From positions 1 to 46,788 of the forward strand of contig JADGAT010000038.1 of assembly GCA_015231885.1 (NCBI GenBank): a DNA stretch of 46,788 bases, read 5' to 3'. Source of the stretch: SAR324 cluster bacterium. Lineage in GTDB: Bacteria > SAR324 > NAC60-12. Below are positions 34,481-43,124 of the stretch, piece by piece. Position 1 is the first letter of the stretch, and each line of letters begins with the position of its first letter. The notes beneath the pieces are model-generated. The model was not told where the DNA came from. It saw nothing but the letters and a program-made list of their open reading frames with translations, and ran no database searches. Made by a program: the position numbers and the translations under genes.

Positions 34481-34644
34481 ATTGTTCCTCTCTGCCCAAA
34501 AAGTAAAACAAAAATGTAGAACATGCCCATTACTAAGATAATGCGTCTATACAGCTTTAGCAAGGAATAATTGATTTGTTTGACATGATGCGCTACATCA
34601 TTAAGAGTATGAGATTAATAACTTTGGTTCAGTAGGAAAAGAAA

Positions 34645-35397
34645 ATGGATAAAGAAAAGACCCAACACAATTTATTTGAAAAAGACGTTCGTAACATGAC
34701 TTTTGTACTCATCGAAAACAATGCAGTACTTCGACGCACAATGATTCGTCTTCTGAAAGAAGCAGGGATCACTCAAATCGTGGAAGCGGACACAGGAAAA
34801 GAAGGCATGGTCGCCTTGAAGGCAAACCGGAATATTGACATCATCATTCATTCGGATCAACTTCCCGATTTAGACAGTCACAAATTTTTACAAAGCCTGG
34901 GACAAGATAAAAAATTTGAGTCAACCACATTGGTACTGGTTTCTTCCAACAGCGAAATAGGAAACATTCAAAAATCCATTGCACTGGGAGTGGATGGTTA
35001 CATCGTGAAACCATTCGCACTGCCTGAATTGAAAGGCAAAATCGAAGATGCCATTGCAATGCGTCGAAAAAGATTGGCAATGAAAGATTTGCACGTCCAG
35101 CTCGAGGCGAGCGTTCAATTGAATATTGGAGGAAATTTAGTAGAAGGAACCTGCGTGGAATTAGCCCGCCAGGAATGCCAGATCCTGGTGGAAGAAGATC
35201 CGGGAATTGGTACCCGTCTGCAGCTGCAGCTTCCCCATCTGAAAGAAAAAGAGTCATGGTATGACCCGATCCCCGGTGCAGTGGCTTCAGGAAAAAGGGT
35301 GCCTCAAGGCCATCAGATAAAAATGCAGTTCAGAGGAAAACCTGCAAAATCCCAAGGCATTCTGGCATCCATCCACCATTATGCCAGTTCAGAGTGA
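34645..35397 (+). CDS. Degenerate receiver-domain protein with a C-terminal beta domain
   Basis: A CheY-like receiver fold covers about 18-140. The acidic pair is Glu24-Asn25 rather than Asp-Asp. The phospho-acceptor position reads H-S70-D71-Q-L-P, with serine at the aligned site and Asp one residue later, giving a loop one residue shorter. Thr/Ser (Ser100) and Lys122 in VKPF are kept. The C-terminal part (about 150-245) is beta-rich and may be a divergent PilZ domain, but it lacks RxxxR. It probably does not follow the normal phosphorylation cycle. An AGGAAAAG site precedes the ATG. It converges on the porin gene, 4 bp apart. Confidence 0.7.
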   Translation: MDKEKTQHNLFEKDVRNMTFVLIENNAVLRRTMIRLLKEAGITQIVEADTGKEGMVALKANRNIDIIIHSDQLPDLDSHKFLQSLGQDKKFESTTLVLVSSNSEIGNIQKSIALGVDGYIVKPFALPELKGKIEDAIAMRRKRLAMKDLHVQLEASVQLNIGGNLVEGTCVELARQECQILVEEDPGIGTRLQLQLPHLKEKESWYDPIPGAVASGKRVPQGHQIKMQFRGKPAKSQGILASIHHYASSE

Positions 35398-35401
35398 GCA
35401 T

Positions 35402-36535
35402 CTAAAAACGAGCACTTGCGCCAAAATTCAAGCGATATTCAGAATAAGTATTCTGTTCATCGGTAGTTTCTCTATACGCAAAAAAGGTATGCAACCGGTA
35501 TTTATGGTTACCCGCTTGTGGAAAATATTCGGTTCCCAGTTCAATTTCATTTCCTCCTGTATCTTTTGCGGTCACCGAAGCGGGTCGAGTGGAATCATAA
35601 ATCCATTTGATGAACGGGCTGAACTGATCTCCTTCTCTACGTCCCAATATAATAATGGACGTATTGTCTTCGGCCTTATACCTGGTTGTCTCTGAGTTAT
35701 AGGCATCTTGATACTGACTGATGGCATCCATTTCCACTATATAATTATCCAAATTAACCAGAACGCCCAAAGAAAAAAACTTTTCCTGATAAGACGTTGT
35801 ACTCACCGTACGTTTGCCTGTTGTGTCATCCTGGGTACGCTCCTGTGCATGCGGAAAAACACCATATTGGACTATGGGTTCAATCAATCCATCCGCAAAG
35901 CTGCCATACCAAGCAATATTGTAAACCAGGGTATATTGGTTCTCGCTACTGCCTTCTGTCTGATTAAAAAATTGCCCCACCATAGTTTGGCCTTGCAGAG
36001 TCGGAGCAAATTTACCAAGATCATAAAAAGCACTGATTCCGACTTCATAAAAGTCTTTAATGCGTTCACCTAACTGAGAGTATTGAAAAATATCAATGGG
36101 ATTGTGAGCACCTTCCCGGCCTCCCTGCAGAATATGATGCTTTCCTATACGCCACTGTAATGCAGGGCTCCATTGATATTTGAGATACCAATATTCCAAT
36201 CCCATCCCTGTATTGTCATCTTGAGGCTCAAAACTTTGATTCCAGCGAACCCGCAGGCGATAACCAATCTGATCATCCATCTTACCCGTCAGATTCAAAT
36301 GAGCGCGTTTGACAATGAAACGGAAGGTGGGGCGAGACAAATTAACATCATCTTCATCATCATTGTCCTGCCATTGAAAATCCGTACGAAATTCGGCTTC
36401 AACAGTAGGCATTTTTTCGGCCAATGAAACCGTACTGCTCAAAGCAAATAAGATCATACTACAAAACACATACTGGCAGGGACGTGTTCTTAAAAAAGAT
36501 GTGACCGTGTTTTGGTAGTCGTCAAAAAAATTCAT
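35402..36535 (-). CDS. Outer-membrane porin (phosphate-selective porin-like)
   Basis: The 377-residue protein has a signal peptide with a long N-region (about 1-40, ending SLAEK). It then consists of alternating amphipathic strands and ends in [10 protein letters not shown], with the terminal Phe typical of beta barrels recognised by Bam[22 protein letters not shown] and [15 protein letters not shown] resemble the OprO/P porin group. No conserved selectivity residues can be confirmed. The start ATG overlaps the macrodomain stop (ATGA), so the two are coupled. Ligand is unknown. Confidence 0.75.
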   Translation of the reverse strand: MNFFDDYQNTVTSFLRTRPCQYVFCSMILFALSSTVSLAEKMPTVEAEFRTDFQWQDNDDEDDVNLSRPTFRFIVKRAHLNLTGKMDDQIGYRLRVRWNQSFEPQDDNTGMGLEYWYLKYQWSPALQWRIGKHHILQGGREGAHNPIDIFQYSQLGERIKDFYEVGISAFYDLGKFAPTLQGQTMVGQFFNQTEGSSENQYTLVYNIAWYGSFADGLIEPIVQYGVFPHAQERTQDDTTGKRTVSTTSYQEKFFSLGVLVNLDNYIVEMDAISQYQDAYNSETTRYKAEDNTSIIILGRREGDQFSPFIKWIYDSTRPASVTAKDTGGNEIELGTEYFPQAGNHKYRLHTFFAYRETTDEQNTYSEYRLNFGASARF

Positions 36536-37062
36536 GGTTCCTCATGTGAAAATGATTTTAATGTTTCCAGATAACATTGGTAAACAGGCTCCCCAAAACA
36601 TACAAAAATTATTTTCTCCATTAAGGAATTTTTTTGAAGAAAATTCATTGCTTCCTTTACTGCAACTTGCGTGGCTTCTTCTATCGGGTAACCATACACG
36701 CCTGTACTAATTGCAGGAAATGCAATTGTCGTGATTTTATGGACTTCTGATAAAGCAAAACAAGATTGATAACAAGATTTCAATTTTTCAGATTCACCTC
36801 TCGCTCCCCCATGCCAGACAGGCCCTACGGTGTGAATTACATAACGAACCGGCAAATTATATCCTTTTGTTATTTTAGCTTCTCCAGTCAAGCAACCATG
36901 CAGCTCGCGGCATTCTTCCAATAGTTCTGGACCGGCAACACGATGAATGGCCGCATCGACACCACCACCTCCTAATAAAGAGTTGTTGGCAGCATTGACA
37001 ATTGCATCGACCTCCAGTTTTGTAATATCCCCCTGGATGATTTGAATTTTTTCTTCCCCCAT
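36532..37062 (-). CDS. ymdB: Macrodomain protein, ADP-ribose deacetylase type (YmdB-like)
   Basis: The 176-residue protein is the YmdB/MacroD fold that binds ADP-ribose and removes O-acetyl or mono-ADP-ribose groups. Diagnostic text: [63 protein letters not shown], and [13 protein letters not shown]. The start is supported by AAAGGAAG upstream of the ATG at 37062. The stop overlaps the porin start, an odd coupling between a cytoplasmic enzyme and an outer-membrane channel. Confidence 0.92.
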   Translation of the reverse strand: MGEEKIQIIQGDITKLEVDAIVNAANNSLLGGGGVDAAIHRVAGPELLEECRELHGCLTGEAKITKGYNLPVRYVIHTVGPVWHGGARGESEKLKSCYQSCFALSEVHKITTIAFPAISTGVYGYPIEEATQVAVKEAMNFLQKNSLMEKIIFVCFGEPVYQCYLETLKSFSHEEP

Positions 37063-37224
37063 ATGCTTCCTTTATCTTGCTGGTTCGTTCATAAAAATGA
37101 TATGAAAATAATTTACTTAACAAGTAGGGATTTACATTAAAGCATAGCAAAGGATATACCCATGCCGATTGGTTGTTAGGAAATTTGGTAAATTCTATTC
37201 AATTCATGCTATTAAGGAGAAGCC

Positions 37225-37809
37225 ATGAGGCCCTTTTTGCACAGTATTTATCCATTATTCATATTCGTTCTGTTAACAGCTTCCCATCTGTTTGCCGGGG
37301 ACCTGGAAAATCAATTCATCCAGGCGGCAACCGCAGGTGACACTGCTCAAATAGAAAAACTTTTAAAACAAAAAGTACAAATCGATGCAACAGACCTGCA
37401 AAATAAAACAGCTCTGATTGCTGCCCTGCAAAACAAACACGATGATGTCGCTAATCTGTTGATCAGCAAAGGAGCCTCTGTTAATATTTCAGGGGCCTCC
37501 GTCACCCCTCTAATTGTGAGTGCCTGGACTGGGAATCTCGGGCTCACACAAGTATTATTGAAAAACGGAGCCAACGTCAACGATTCCAACGCACATGGAC
37601 TCACTCCGTTATTAGCAGCAGCAGGAAAAGGCCATACTGCCATTGTAAAAATGCTGCTGGATCATGGAGCTGACGTTAATGCAATCAACACCTATGGACT
37701 CACTCCCCTAAAAGCAGCCCGTAATGGAGGATTCATTCCAATTGTCAAACTTATAGAAAAAACAACTGCAACAAAAAAAATTGGTCATAACAACGACAAA
37801 AAACAGTAA
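37225..37809 (+). CDS. Exported ankyrin-repeat protein
   Basis: The 194-residue protein has a signal peptide (about 1-25, ending SHLFA) and then about four ankyrin repeats (about 28-180). Helix pairs with the TPL / AA / G / VV / LL / GAD/GAN pattern are visible, for example LTPLLAAAGKGHTAIVKMLL and HGADVNAI. The repeats mediate protein binding, probably in the periplasm. AGGAG lies 7 bases before the ATG. It precedes the bactofilin gene by 5 bp, so the two are likely co-transcribed. Confidence 0.85.
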   Translation: MRPFLHSIYPLFIFVLLTASHLFAGDLENQFIQAATAGDTAQIEKLLKQKVQIDATDLQNKTALIAALQNKHDDVANLLISKGASVNISGASVTPLIVSAWTGNLGLTQVLLKNGANVNDSNAHGLTPLLAAAGKGHTAIVKMLLDHGADVNAINTYGLTPLKAARNGGFIPIVKLIEKTTATKKIGHNNDKKQ

Positions 37810-37814
37810 TACCT

Positions 37815-38282
37815 ATGAAAGAGCCTGTTAGTTATTTAGCCCCCGATGTGGAGATTGAAGGAACAATAGTCAGTGAAGAACCTGTAAGGTTTGATGGAAT
37901 GTGCAGAGGAAGCATTGCGGGCAAATCTCTTATAATCATTGGCACATCTGCAAAAATTTATGGCCTCGTTCAAGCACAGTCCATGATCATCAATGGCATC
38001 ATTGAAGGGGATTTGATTTTGTCACAATCGGTTACAATCCTTTCCCACGGGAAAATTGTCGGGAAAATTGTTACACCACCAGGTGGAATATCCATGGCCA
38101 AGGGAGGAAATTTTAGGGGAAATATGCAGGCACGTTCAATTTCGGATTTAACAAAACAGAAAGAATTGAGACCCAGCCAAACACAAATAAATGCAGCTGA
38201 AGCATCAACAGAAAATCAAGATTCTTCCTCGGATGTTAGCAAACAGAACATTCAGCCCAAAGACACCTCTGAAGAAAAGTAG
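37815..38282 (+). CDS. Bactofilin-family cytoskeletal protein
   Basis: The 155-residue protein has the bactofilin (DUF583) beta-helix at about 5-110: APDVEIEGTIVSEEPVRFDG, then GTSAKIYGLVQAQSMIING and SQSVTILSHGKIVGKI. Bactofilins polymerise without nucleotides and localise cell-wall or stalk enzymes. The C-terminal part (110-155) is Gln/Ser/Thr-rich and likely disordered. It follows the ankyrin gene by 5 bp. Its stop lies one base before the stop of the convergent minus-strand gene at 38284. Confidence 0.85.
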   Translation: MKEPVSYLAPDVEIEGTIVSEEPVRFDGMCRGSIAGKSLIIIGTSAKIYGLVQAQSMIINGIIEGDLILSQSVTILSHGKIVGKIVTPPGGISMAKGGNFRGNMQARSISDLTKQKELRPSQTQINAAEASTENQDSSSDVSKQNIQPKDTSEEK

Positions 38283-38283
38283 A

Positions 38284-38940
38284 TCATGCAGCAGCAATAG
38301 CTTTTTTAGCCGATCCAGGAGCACTACTACTGGAATTCTGTGCCGCTTTTATCGCCGCAAGTGCTTGTTTGTTATTTACCGCTGTTTCTGCTTTTTGGTT
38401 GGTGGCCATCCCTTTAGAAGAATCCGCTTTATTGTCTTTTGTTACAGTACCCTGCGTTTTTCCATCAGGCCCATAAGTACTGGAAGACTGATCTTCCTTT
38501 TTTTCCATCAATTCGACAAATTTCGGATTTTTCAGTAAAGCAAAAGCTTTTGCAGCAGTGTCTTTATCTTCTAAACTTTCTTGAATTTTACCAGGAATTT
38601 CGTTGGCCGTCTTTATTTCAAAAGCCTTTGCTTCCGGCAAGCCGGCAATCAATTTTCTATCGTCTTCTTTTGCTTCTTCCAAACGCACAGCAAGTGCCTT
38701 GGTAAAACCTTCCAATGCCTTTTCCGGAAGCTCATCTTTGTTGATCAAATTTTCCAGACGAGACAGAACTTTCAGATACGCAGATGTTTGTTCTTCTGCT
38801 TTTTGATCCGTCAAGGAAGCCGCTTTTTCAGGCCCGTTCTTATTCTGTTCAGCTTGGACGGATTTTCCTGTTTTTACTTCTTTATTGAGTGAAGCAGCAG
38901 CCTGATCCTTTGTTGAAACCACAGTGTTTTGAACCTGCAT
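38284..38940 (-). CDS. Low-complexity Lys/Ala-rich protein, unknown
   Basis: I use the ATG at 38940 (MQVQNTVVST), which has GGAGGAAAG upstream, rather than the TTG 21 bases earlier. The 218-residue protein is highly charged and helical in the middle (about 50-150) and disordered at the end (SSSSAPGSAKKAIAAA). There is no signal peptide or membrane segment. I do not recognise the family. It is convergent with the bactofilin gene with a 1-bp gap. Confidence 0.6.
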   Translation of the reverse strand: MQVQNTVVSTKDQAAASLNKEVKTGKSVQAEQNKNGPEKAASLTDQKAEEQTSAYLKVLSRLENLINKDELPEKALEGFTKALAVRLEEAKEDDRKLIAGLPEAKAFEIKTANEIPGKIQESLEDKDTAAKAFALLKNPKFVELMEKKEDQSSSTYGPDGKTQGTVTKDNKADSSKGMATNQKAETAVNNKQALAAIKAAQNSSSSAPGSAKKAIAAA

Positions 38941-39025
38941 ATGTACCTTTCCTCCATCCAAATTAATTGTTATACATCGCTATTATTTTGCCAAAGGAGA
39001 AATACAATAATCAGGCCAAATTAAT

Positions 39026-40438
39026 TCAATTTTTCAAACGCCCTCCTTCGGGGTGAGTACTTGCGGCACAGCGAAACCCAACATCTTGGCTGGTATTCAC
39101 AGGAGAATCATCGCCCCTCATGGAAACACGTAAATGCGAAGCAGGACTCATCCATGACCCTCCACGAAGGACACGGTATTTACCCAGTGAGGGACCTTGT
39201 GGATTTTCGGCTCTCCCTTTTGGGTACATGGCATACCAGTCATACACCCATTCCCACACATTGCCCTGCATATCATAAAGCTGAAATTTATTAGGCAATC
39301 TATCAGCAACCAAATGGGCATTAGATTCGGCATTTTCATTATACCAGGCATAGTCTGTCAGCTTGGCAGAAGGCGTCAGGGCATAGTCAGTAAATGTTCC
39401 CGCACGGGTCGATTTTTCCCACTCTGCCTCGGAAGGCAATCGTTTCCCAATGGATTGACAAAAATACCTGGCAGCAAACCAGGAAACGTAGGTAACGGGG
39501 TAATTATCGCGATTGGAAGGCGGCTTAAGATCACCACCCCAGTTTGTCAAATAATCCCCATCATGGAATTGTCTCGGAAACGTGCTTTTCCTGAGGTGTG
39601 GATCTTTGGCCACATATCTCAAATACTCTATGTTGGTCACTTCGCATCGGTCAATCCAAAATGCCTCCAAATTGACAGCATGGGCTGTTTTTTCATCGGG
39701 CCGCCCTTTGTCACTTCCCATTATAAAAGTTCCCCCTGAAATAAAAACCATCCCTTTGTCAATAAGCATCTCACCTATTTTCCCGGATATTGAGCATGGA
39801 GAATCCAGCACATTTTTATCAAGAAAGGCAATGTCTGTTGCTTCAGGAAAAAGTTTCTTCTCCAGATTCTCCAGTAAATGTTTGTACAATCGGATGAGAT
39901 TTGGTTCCCACTTGGTAACACGTTCTATCATGCCTTTTTCATCTTTTCCACATTTAGCCTTTTCTTTGAAACATTTGATTTTATGCTCAATCCACTTCTT
40001 CATCGGCTCCCGAGCTTCTTGAATTTCGATTTCCCGCAAAAGTAACGGTTCGAGTTTAAAATAAATTTTTTCAAAAATCGCCATATCGGAGACACCATTT
40101 TTAGCACCGTCAATGGTATCATCATAACGCTGGCAAAAATCCTGTTGCTCGACAGGCACATTTTCTATTTTTTTATTACGACGATCCGAACAAATTTTCG
40201 TATCCTTTGGTTTGTTTATTTTAAGATAGGCCGCTAAAATTTTAAAACGTGACTGAGTGATCATGTGCATAAGCGGATATCGTTCTCCCTCTGCGACAAA
40301 ACCCACAAAATCCTTAACCGACTGCTCAGCAAAATCTGTAACCATCTTATGGAACAGGTCATTTCCCCAAACCAGTTGTGGCCACAACAACATTCCCAGC
40401 AAGCAGGAACAAGAATACCATTTCATCCAGCCTCTCAT
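39026..40438 (-). CDS. Secreted FGE-sulfatase-domain protein
   Basis: I start at the ATG at 40438, with GAGGA about 8 bases upstream; the TTG start 21 bases earlier is unlikely. The 470-residue protein has a signal peptide (about 1-25, ending LVWG). A helical, Cys-containing region occupies 26-240. A C-terminal FGE-sulfatase domain (about 245-470) has GMVFISGGTFIMGSDKG, NLEAFWIDRCEVTNIEYL, YPVTYVSWFAARYFC, RLPSEAEWEKSTRAG, LYDMQGNVWEWVYDWY and VLRGGSWMSPASHLRVSMRG. True formylglycine-generating enzymes carry paired active-site Cys just after RGGSW. Here they are absent, so this is probably a binding or structural relative. Confidence 0.85.
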   Translation of the reverse strand: MRGWMKWYSCSCLLGMLLWPQLVWGNDLFHKMVTDFAEQSVKDFVGFVAEGERYPLMHMITQSRFKILAAYLKINKPKDTKICSDRRNKKIENVPVEQQDFCQRYDDTIDGAKNGVSDMAIFEKIYFKLEPLLLREIEIQEAREPMKKWIEHKIKCFKEKAKCGKDEKGMIERVTKWEPNLIRLYKHLLENLEKKLFPEATDIAFLDKNVLDSPCSISGKIGEMLIDKGMVFISGGTFIMGSDKGRPDEKTAHAVNLEAFWIDRCEVTNIEYLRYVAKDPHLRKSTFPRQFHDGDYLTNWGGDLKPPSNRDNYPVTYVSWFAARYFCQSIGKRLPSEAEWEKSTRAGTFTDYALTPSAKLTDYAWYNENAESNAHLVADRLPNKFQLYDMQGNVWEWVYDWYAMYPKGRAENPQGPSLGKYRVLRGGSWMSPASHLRVSMRGDDSPVNTSQDVGFRCAASTHPEGGRLKN

Positions 40439-40956
40439 AACATCTTTCCTCACAACCAATTAACTCTTAGGAATGCTAAAAAAATAACTTGGCAAATCTA
40501 CTTGTCTTTGCAACGATCTTCTGCGTTGCTTGATCAGTTACATAGCCTTGCTATGCGCCCGATAAAAGCCTTGAACCTCGATGAAAATCCTGCGTAACTT
40601 TCACATGTTATTATTTTCGCCTTCCTTAGTAAATCTACTTGTCTTTGCAATGGTGCACCAAAACCTGAAAAATTGAAATTTTTACCCAGTGACAGCATAA
40701 CAAAATCCACGTTTGTTTCCTGGCACAGTACAAAAAAATTAAAGGAGTCAATCACTCAATAATACTAAGGTATCATCCATGGGTTGTCAATTCGTCAGAT
40801 CATTGACAATATCGACAGGAATAAGAGTTAGAGGATTTACTTGAGTTTACCGTTCATTTAATCAACAATACGGTATGGGCCTGCTTGCACAAAAAGGCGT
40901 ACAACATACCACTCAGCAATAAATTTTAGAGCAACCATCACAGCTAAAAGAAACTG
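40439..40956. other. Intergenic region with repeat copy B
   Basis: This 518-base gap holds repeat copy B, a partial third copy at 40629-40650, and then about 300 bases with no supported gene. A short frame (40845-40921) encoding VYRSFNQQYGMGLLAQKG and ending at a TAA looks like a gene fragment but cannot be identified. The region must also carry the promoters of the minus-strand FGE gene and of waaA; I found no clear elements. Confidence 0.4.
40483..40650 (+). repeat. Dispersed repeat copy B with a partial tandem copy
   Basis: Bases 40483-40627 match 34015-34160 at about 90 percent and in the same orientation. Bases 40629-40650 repeat the first part (TAAATCTACTTGTCTTTGCAA), giving a partial tandem copy. 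The palindrome is CATAGC-CTT-GCTATG. The ORF at 40534-40755 on the minus strand runs through it and is not a real gene. Confidence 0.8.
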
Positions 40957-42249
40957 ATGACTCCATTTTGGCAATTACTTTACACCTGGATTGGATTACC
41001 ATTCCTTTTGGGGATTCTGCATTTATTTGCATTAAAAGAAAAAAAAATAAAAGAAAGCCTGGATGGCAGAAACGGATTATGGAACCGTCTGGATGAACAA
41101 ATCATTCACCGCAATATCCAGCACCCTCTCATTTGGTTTCATGTTGTCAGTGCTGGAGAATATTTACAGGCAGAACCCGTCATTGAACGCTTTTTAGCAA
41201 AAGGTTTTGACTGTGCCGTCACACTCAGCTCAATATCAGGGTATAAGTGGGCAAAACGCAGCCAACTGAATGGTGTTGGCAAACTCGTTGTCATTGACTA
41301 TCTCCCTTTTGACTTCCCTTCCAATATTCGTCGAATTTTAGCGATTTTTCAGCCTGCAGCCATCGTTTATACAAAATTTGATTTATGGCCAAATCTCATT
41401 TGGACAGCCAATAAGCAACGAATTCCCCAATACTTAATCTCAGCAACCTTACAACCACGATCATTGCGTTTGACTTCTGCACCGGCACGCTCTTTTTATG
41501 GTTCAATTTATGCTTGCCTTGATGGAATTTTTACGGTTTCTCCAGAAGATGAGCAACGCTTTCGAATCACAAACCCCAATCACCCAGATATCCAAGTTGT
41601 TGGAGATACACGTTTTGACAGCGTGATGGACCGCAAAAATCGCTTACGACAACCAAAACTTCCAAACTATGTAAAAGAAAAATTTGTAGTAATTATAGGC
41701 AGCAACTGGCCTGCTGATGAAGAGTGTATTTTTCCGGCCTTGGCAGAGGCACTGCAAAAATTTTCTGATTTGCTGTTAATTATTGCACCGCATGAGCCTA
41801 CAGAAGAGCACTTACACAGCAGTGAAACCTTTTTTAAAGACTTCGAAATGGCACGTTTCACTCAACTGGACGATCACCCCGATGAACCTCCTCGCATTAT
41901 TCTCAACGATACTATTGGAGTACTGGCTCCCATGTATCACATCGGAAAACTGGCTTATGTCGGAGGAGGTTTTACAACAGGAGTTCATAATGTGATGGAG
42001 CCTTGTGTCATGGGAATGCCTGTGATTTTTGGGCCAATTCACTACAATTCCCCAGAAGCGTTAGATCTTTTGCAAAAAAAGTTTGCATTCACTGTCAAAA
42101 AACCAGATGAGTTTCACCAAATCTTGTTCCAGTTGCTGCAAGATCGTCAATCCTGTATCACTTTGGGAAAAAAGGCCGCAAACGCCATTGAATCTCAATG
42201 TGGTGCCGCTCAACAATGTTTTGAAATGATTACGAAAAAAATACAATGA
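40957..42249 (+). CDS. waaA: 3-deoxy-D-manno-octulosonic acid (Kdo) transferase
   Basis: WaaA (KdtA) transfers Kdo from CMP-Kdo to lipid A precursors, at the cytoplasmic face of the inner membrane. The protein is 430 residues with an N-terminal membrane anchor (about 8-26). It has HVVSAGEYLQAEPVIERF with the catalytic-type Glu68 in SxGE, then IDYLPFDFP, YTKFDLWPNLIW (the LWPN motif, with Phe-Asp in place of the usual TE before LWPN) and GDTRFDSV. The C-terminal nucleotide domain has GSNWPADEECIFPAL, APHEPTEEHL, and YVGGGFTTGVHNVMEPCVMG with the conserved GGF and E. It overlaps the radical SAM gene by ATGA. No other lipid A gene is close by. Confidence 0.9.
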   Translation: MTPFWQLLYTWIGLPFLLGILHLFALKEKKIKESLDGRNGLWNRLDEQIIHRNIQHPLIWFHVVSAGEYLQAEPVIERFLAKGFDCAVTLSSISGYKWAKRSQLNGVGKLVVIDYLPFDFPSNIRRILAIFQPAAIVYTKFDLWPNLIWTANKQRIPQYLISATLQPRSLRLTSAPARSFYGSIYACLDGIFTVSPEDEQRFRITNPNHPDIQVVGDTRFDSVMDRKNRLRQPKLPNYVKEKFVVIIGSNWPADEECIFPALAEALQKFSDLLLIIAPHEPTEEHLHSSETFFKDFEMARFTQLDDHPDEPPRIILNDTIGVLAPMYHIGKLAYVGGGFTTGVHNVMEPCVMGMPVIFGPIHYNSPEALDLLQKKFAFTVKKPDEFHQILFQLLQDRQSCITLGKKAANAIESQCGAAQQCFEMITKKIQ

Positions 42250-43124
42250 GACTCAACTACCTCAAAGTCCCCCGATATATCCAAATTGAAACAACCATTT
42301 CCTGCAATGCCACATGCTGGTTTTGTCCTCAAAAATTTGCAACACGCCGTCCCATGTTCATGACAAATGACGTCTGGAAAAAAATTATTGATGACACTCG
42401 GGAACTGGGAGTGACCTACCGTCCTTTTATCCTCAATGAACCTTTCATCGACAAGAGGATGCCGCAAATCATTCAGTACATTAAAGAGGATCCCACCGCA
42501 TCCGTTGAATTCAATACAAATGGAGAGCCTTTGACCCCCAAAAGGGCCGATGAAATTATTGAAGCAGGGGTAGACACCGTTCGCTTTAGTGTAGATGGAA
42601 TCAAAAAAGAAACTTTTGATGAAGCACGAGGTATCAGTTATGACAAAGTTTATGCAAATGTTGGTTATTTCCTCAAAACCGCCAATGCTTCAGAAAAAAA
42701 CATCACAACAGAAATCCGAATGATTCGATTTCCCGGCACCGAAGAAGAACAAAAAGAATTTTATGAATATTGGCAAGATTACAATCCAAGCTCCATTATT
42801 TTCACAGACCTGTATCGTTATCCCTGGGAAGGACAAACCGATTCCCTTAATCTTCCATGTCTTAAAATAATTGATGAAATGTTTTTTTATGTGGATGGGA
42901 GAGCTACTCTGTGCTGCTGGGATTCAAAAGAACGGCAAATTGTAGGTGATGTTAGAGAAGAGCACGTTCTGGATATTTGGAATGGCGAAATACTGAAACA
43001 CTGCCGGGAACTGCTGGATGAAGGAAAGCGAAGTGAAATTCACCTATGCAGTCGGTGTGATGCATACAAAGATTATAACTTTGATGAATTCTTCAAAAAC
43101 GGGAAAACACAGGAGCTACTCTAA
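42246..43124 (+). CDS. Radical SAM protein with SPASM-like C-terminus
   Basis: The 292-residue protein has the CxxxCxxC motif near the N-terminus (Cys20, Cys24, Cys27 in ISCNATCWFCPQK), which holds the [4Fe-4S] cluster that cleaves S-adenosylmethionine. NEPFIDKRMPQIIQYIKE and VDTVRFSVDG are the usual core. The C-terminal Cys residues (PCLKI, TLCCWD, LCSRC) form a SPASM/twitch-like auxiliary cluster. The fold is the family used in peptide and sugar modification. Translational coupling with waaA (4-base overlap) suggests a role in LPS or lipid A core modification. The substrate is not known. Its stop overlaps the convergent FGE-like gene by 9 bases. Confidence 0.88.
   Translation: MRLNYLKVPRYIQIETTISCNATCWFCPQKFATRRPMFMTNDVWKKIIDDTRELGVTYRPFILNEPFIDKRMPQIIQYIKEDPTASVEFNTNGEPLTPKRADEIIEAGVDTVRFSVDGIKKETFDEARGISYDKVYANVGYFLKTANASEKNITTEIRMIRFPGTEEEQKEFYEYWQDYNPSSIIFTDLYRYPWEGQTDSLNLPCLKIIDEMFFYVDGRATLCCWDSKERQIVGDVREEHVLDIWNGEILKHCRELLDEGKRSEIHLCSRCDAYKDYNFDEFFKNGKTQELL

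Noticed and set aside
40534..40755. Minus-strand ORF of 73 residues
   Set aside because: It runs through dispersed repeat copy B, has no ribosome-binding site, and the same repeat at 34015 gives a different frame.
40845..40921. Short frame beginning VYRSFNQQYG
   Set aside because: It begins after a stop codon and is too short to identify; kept only as a note in the intergenic entry.
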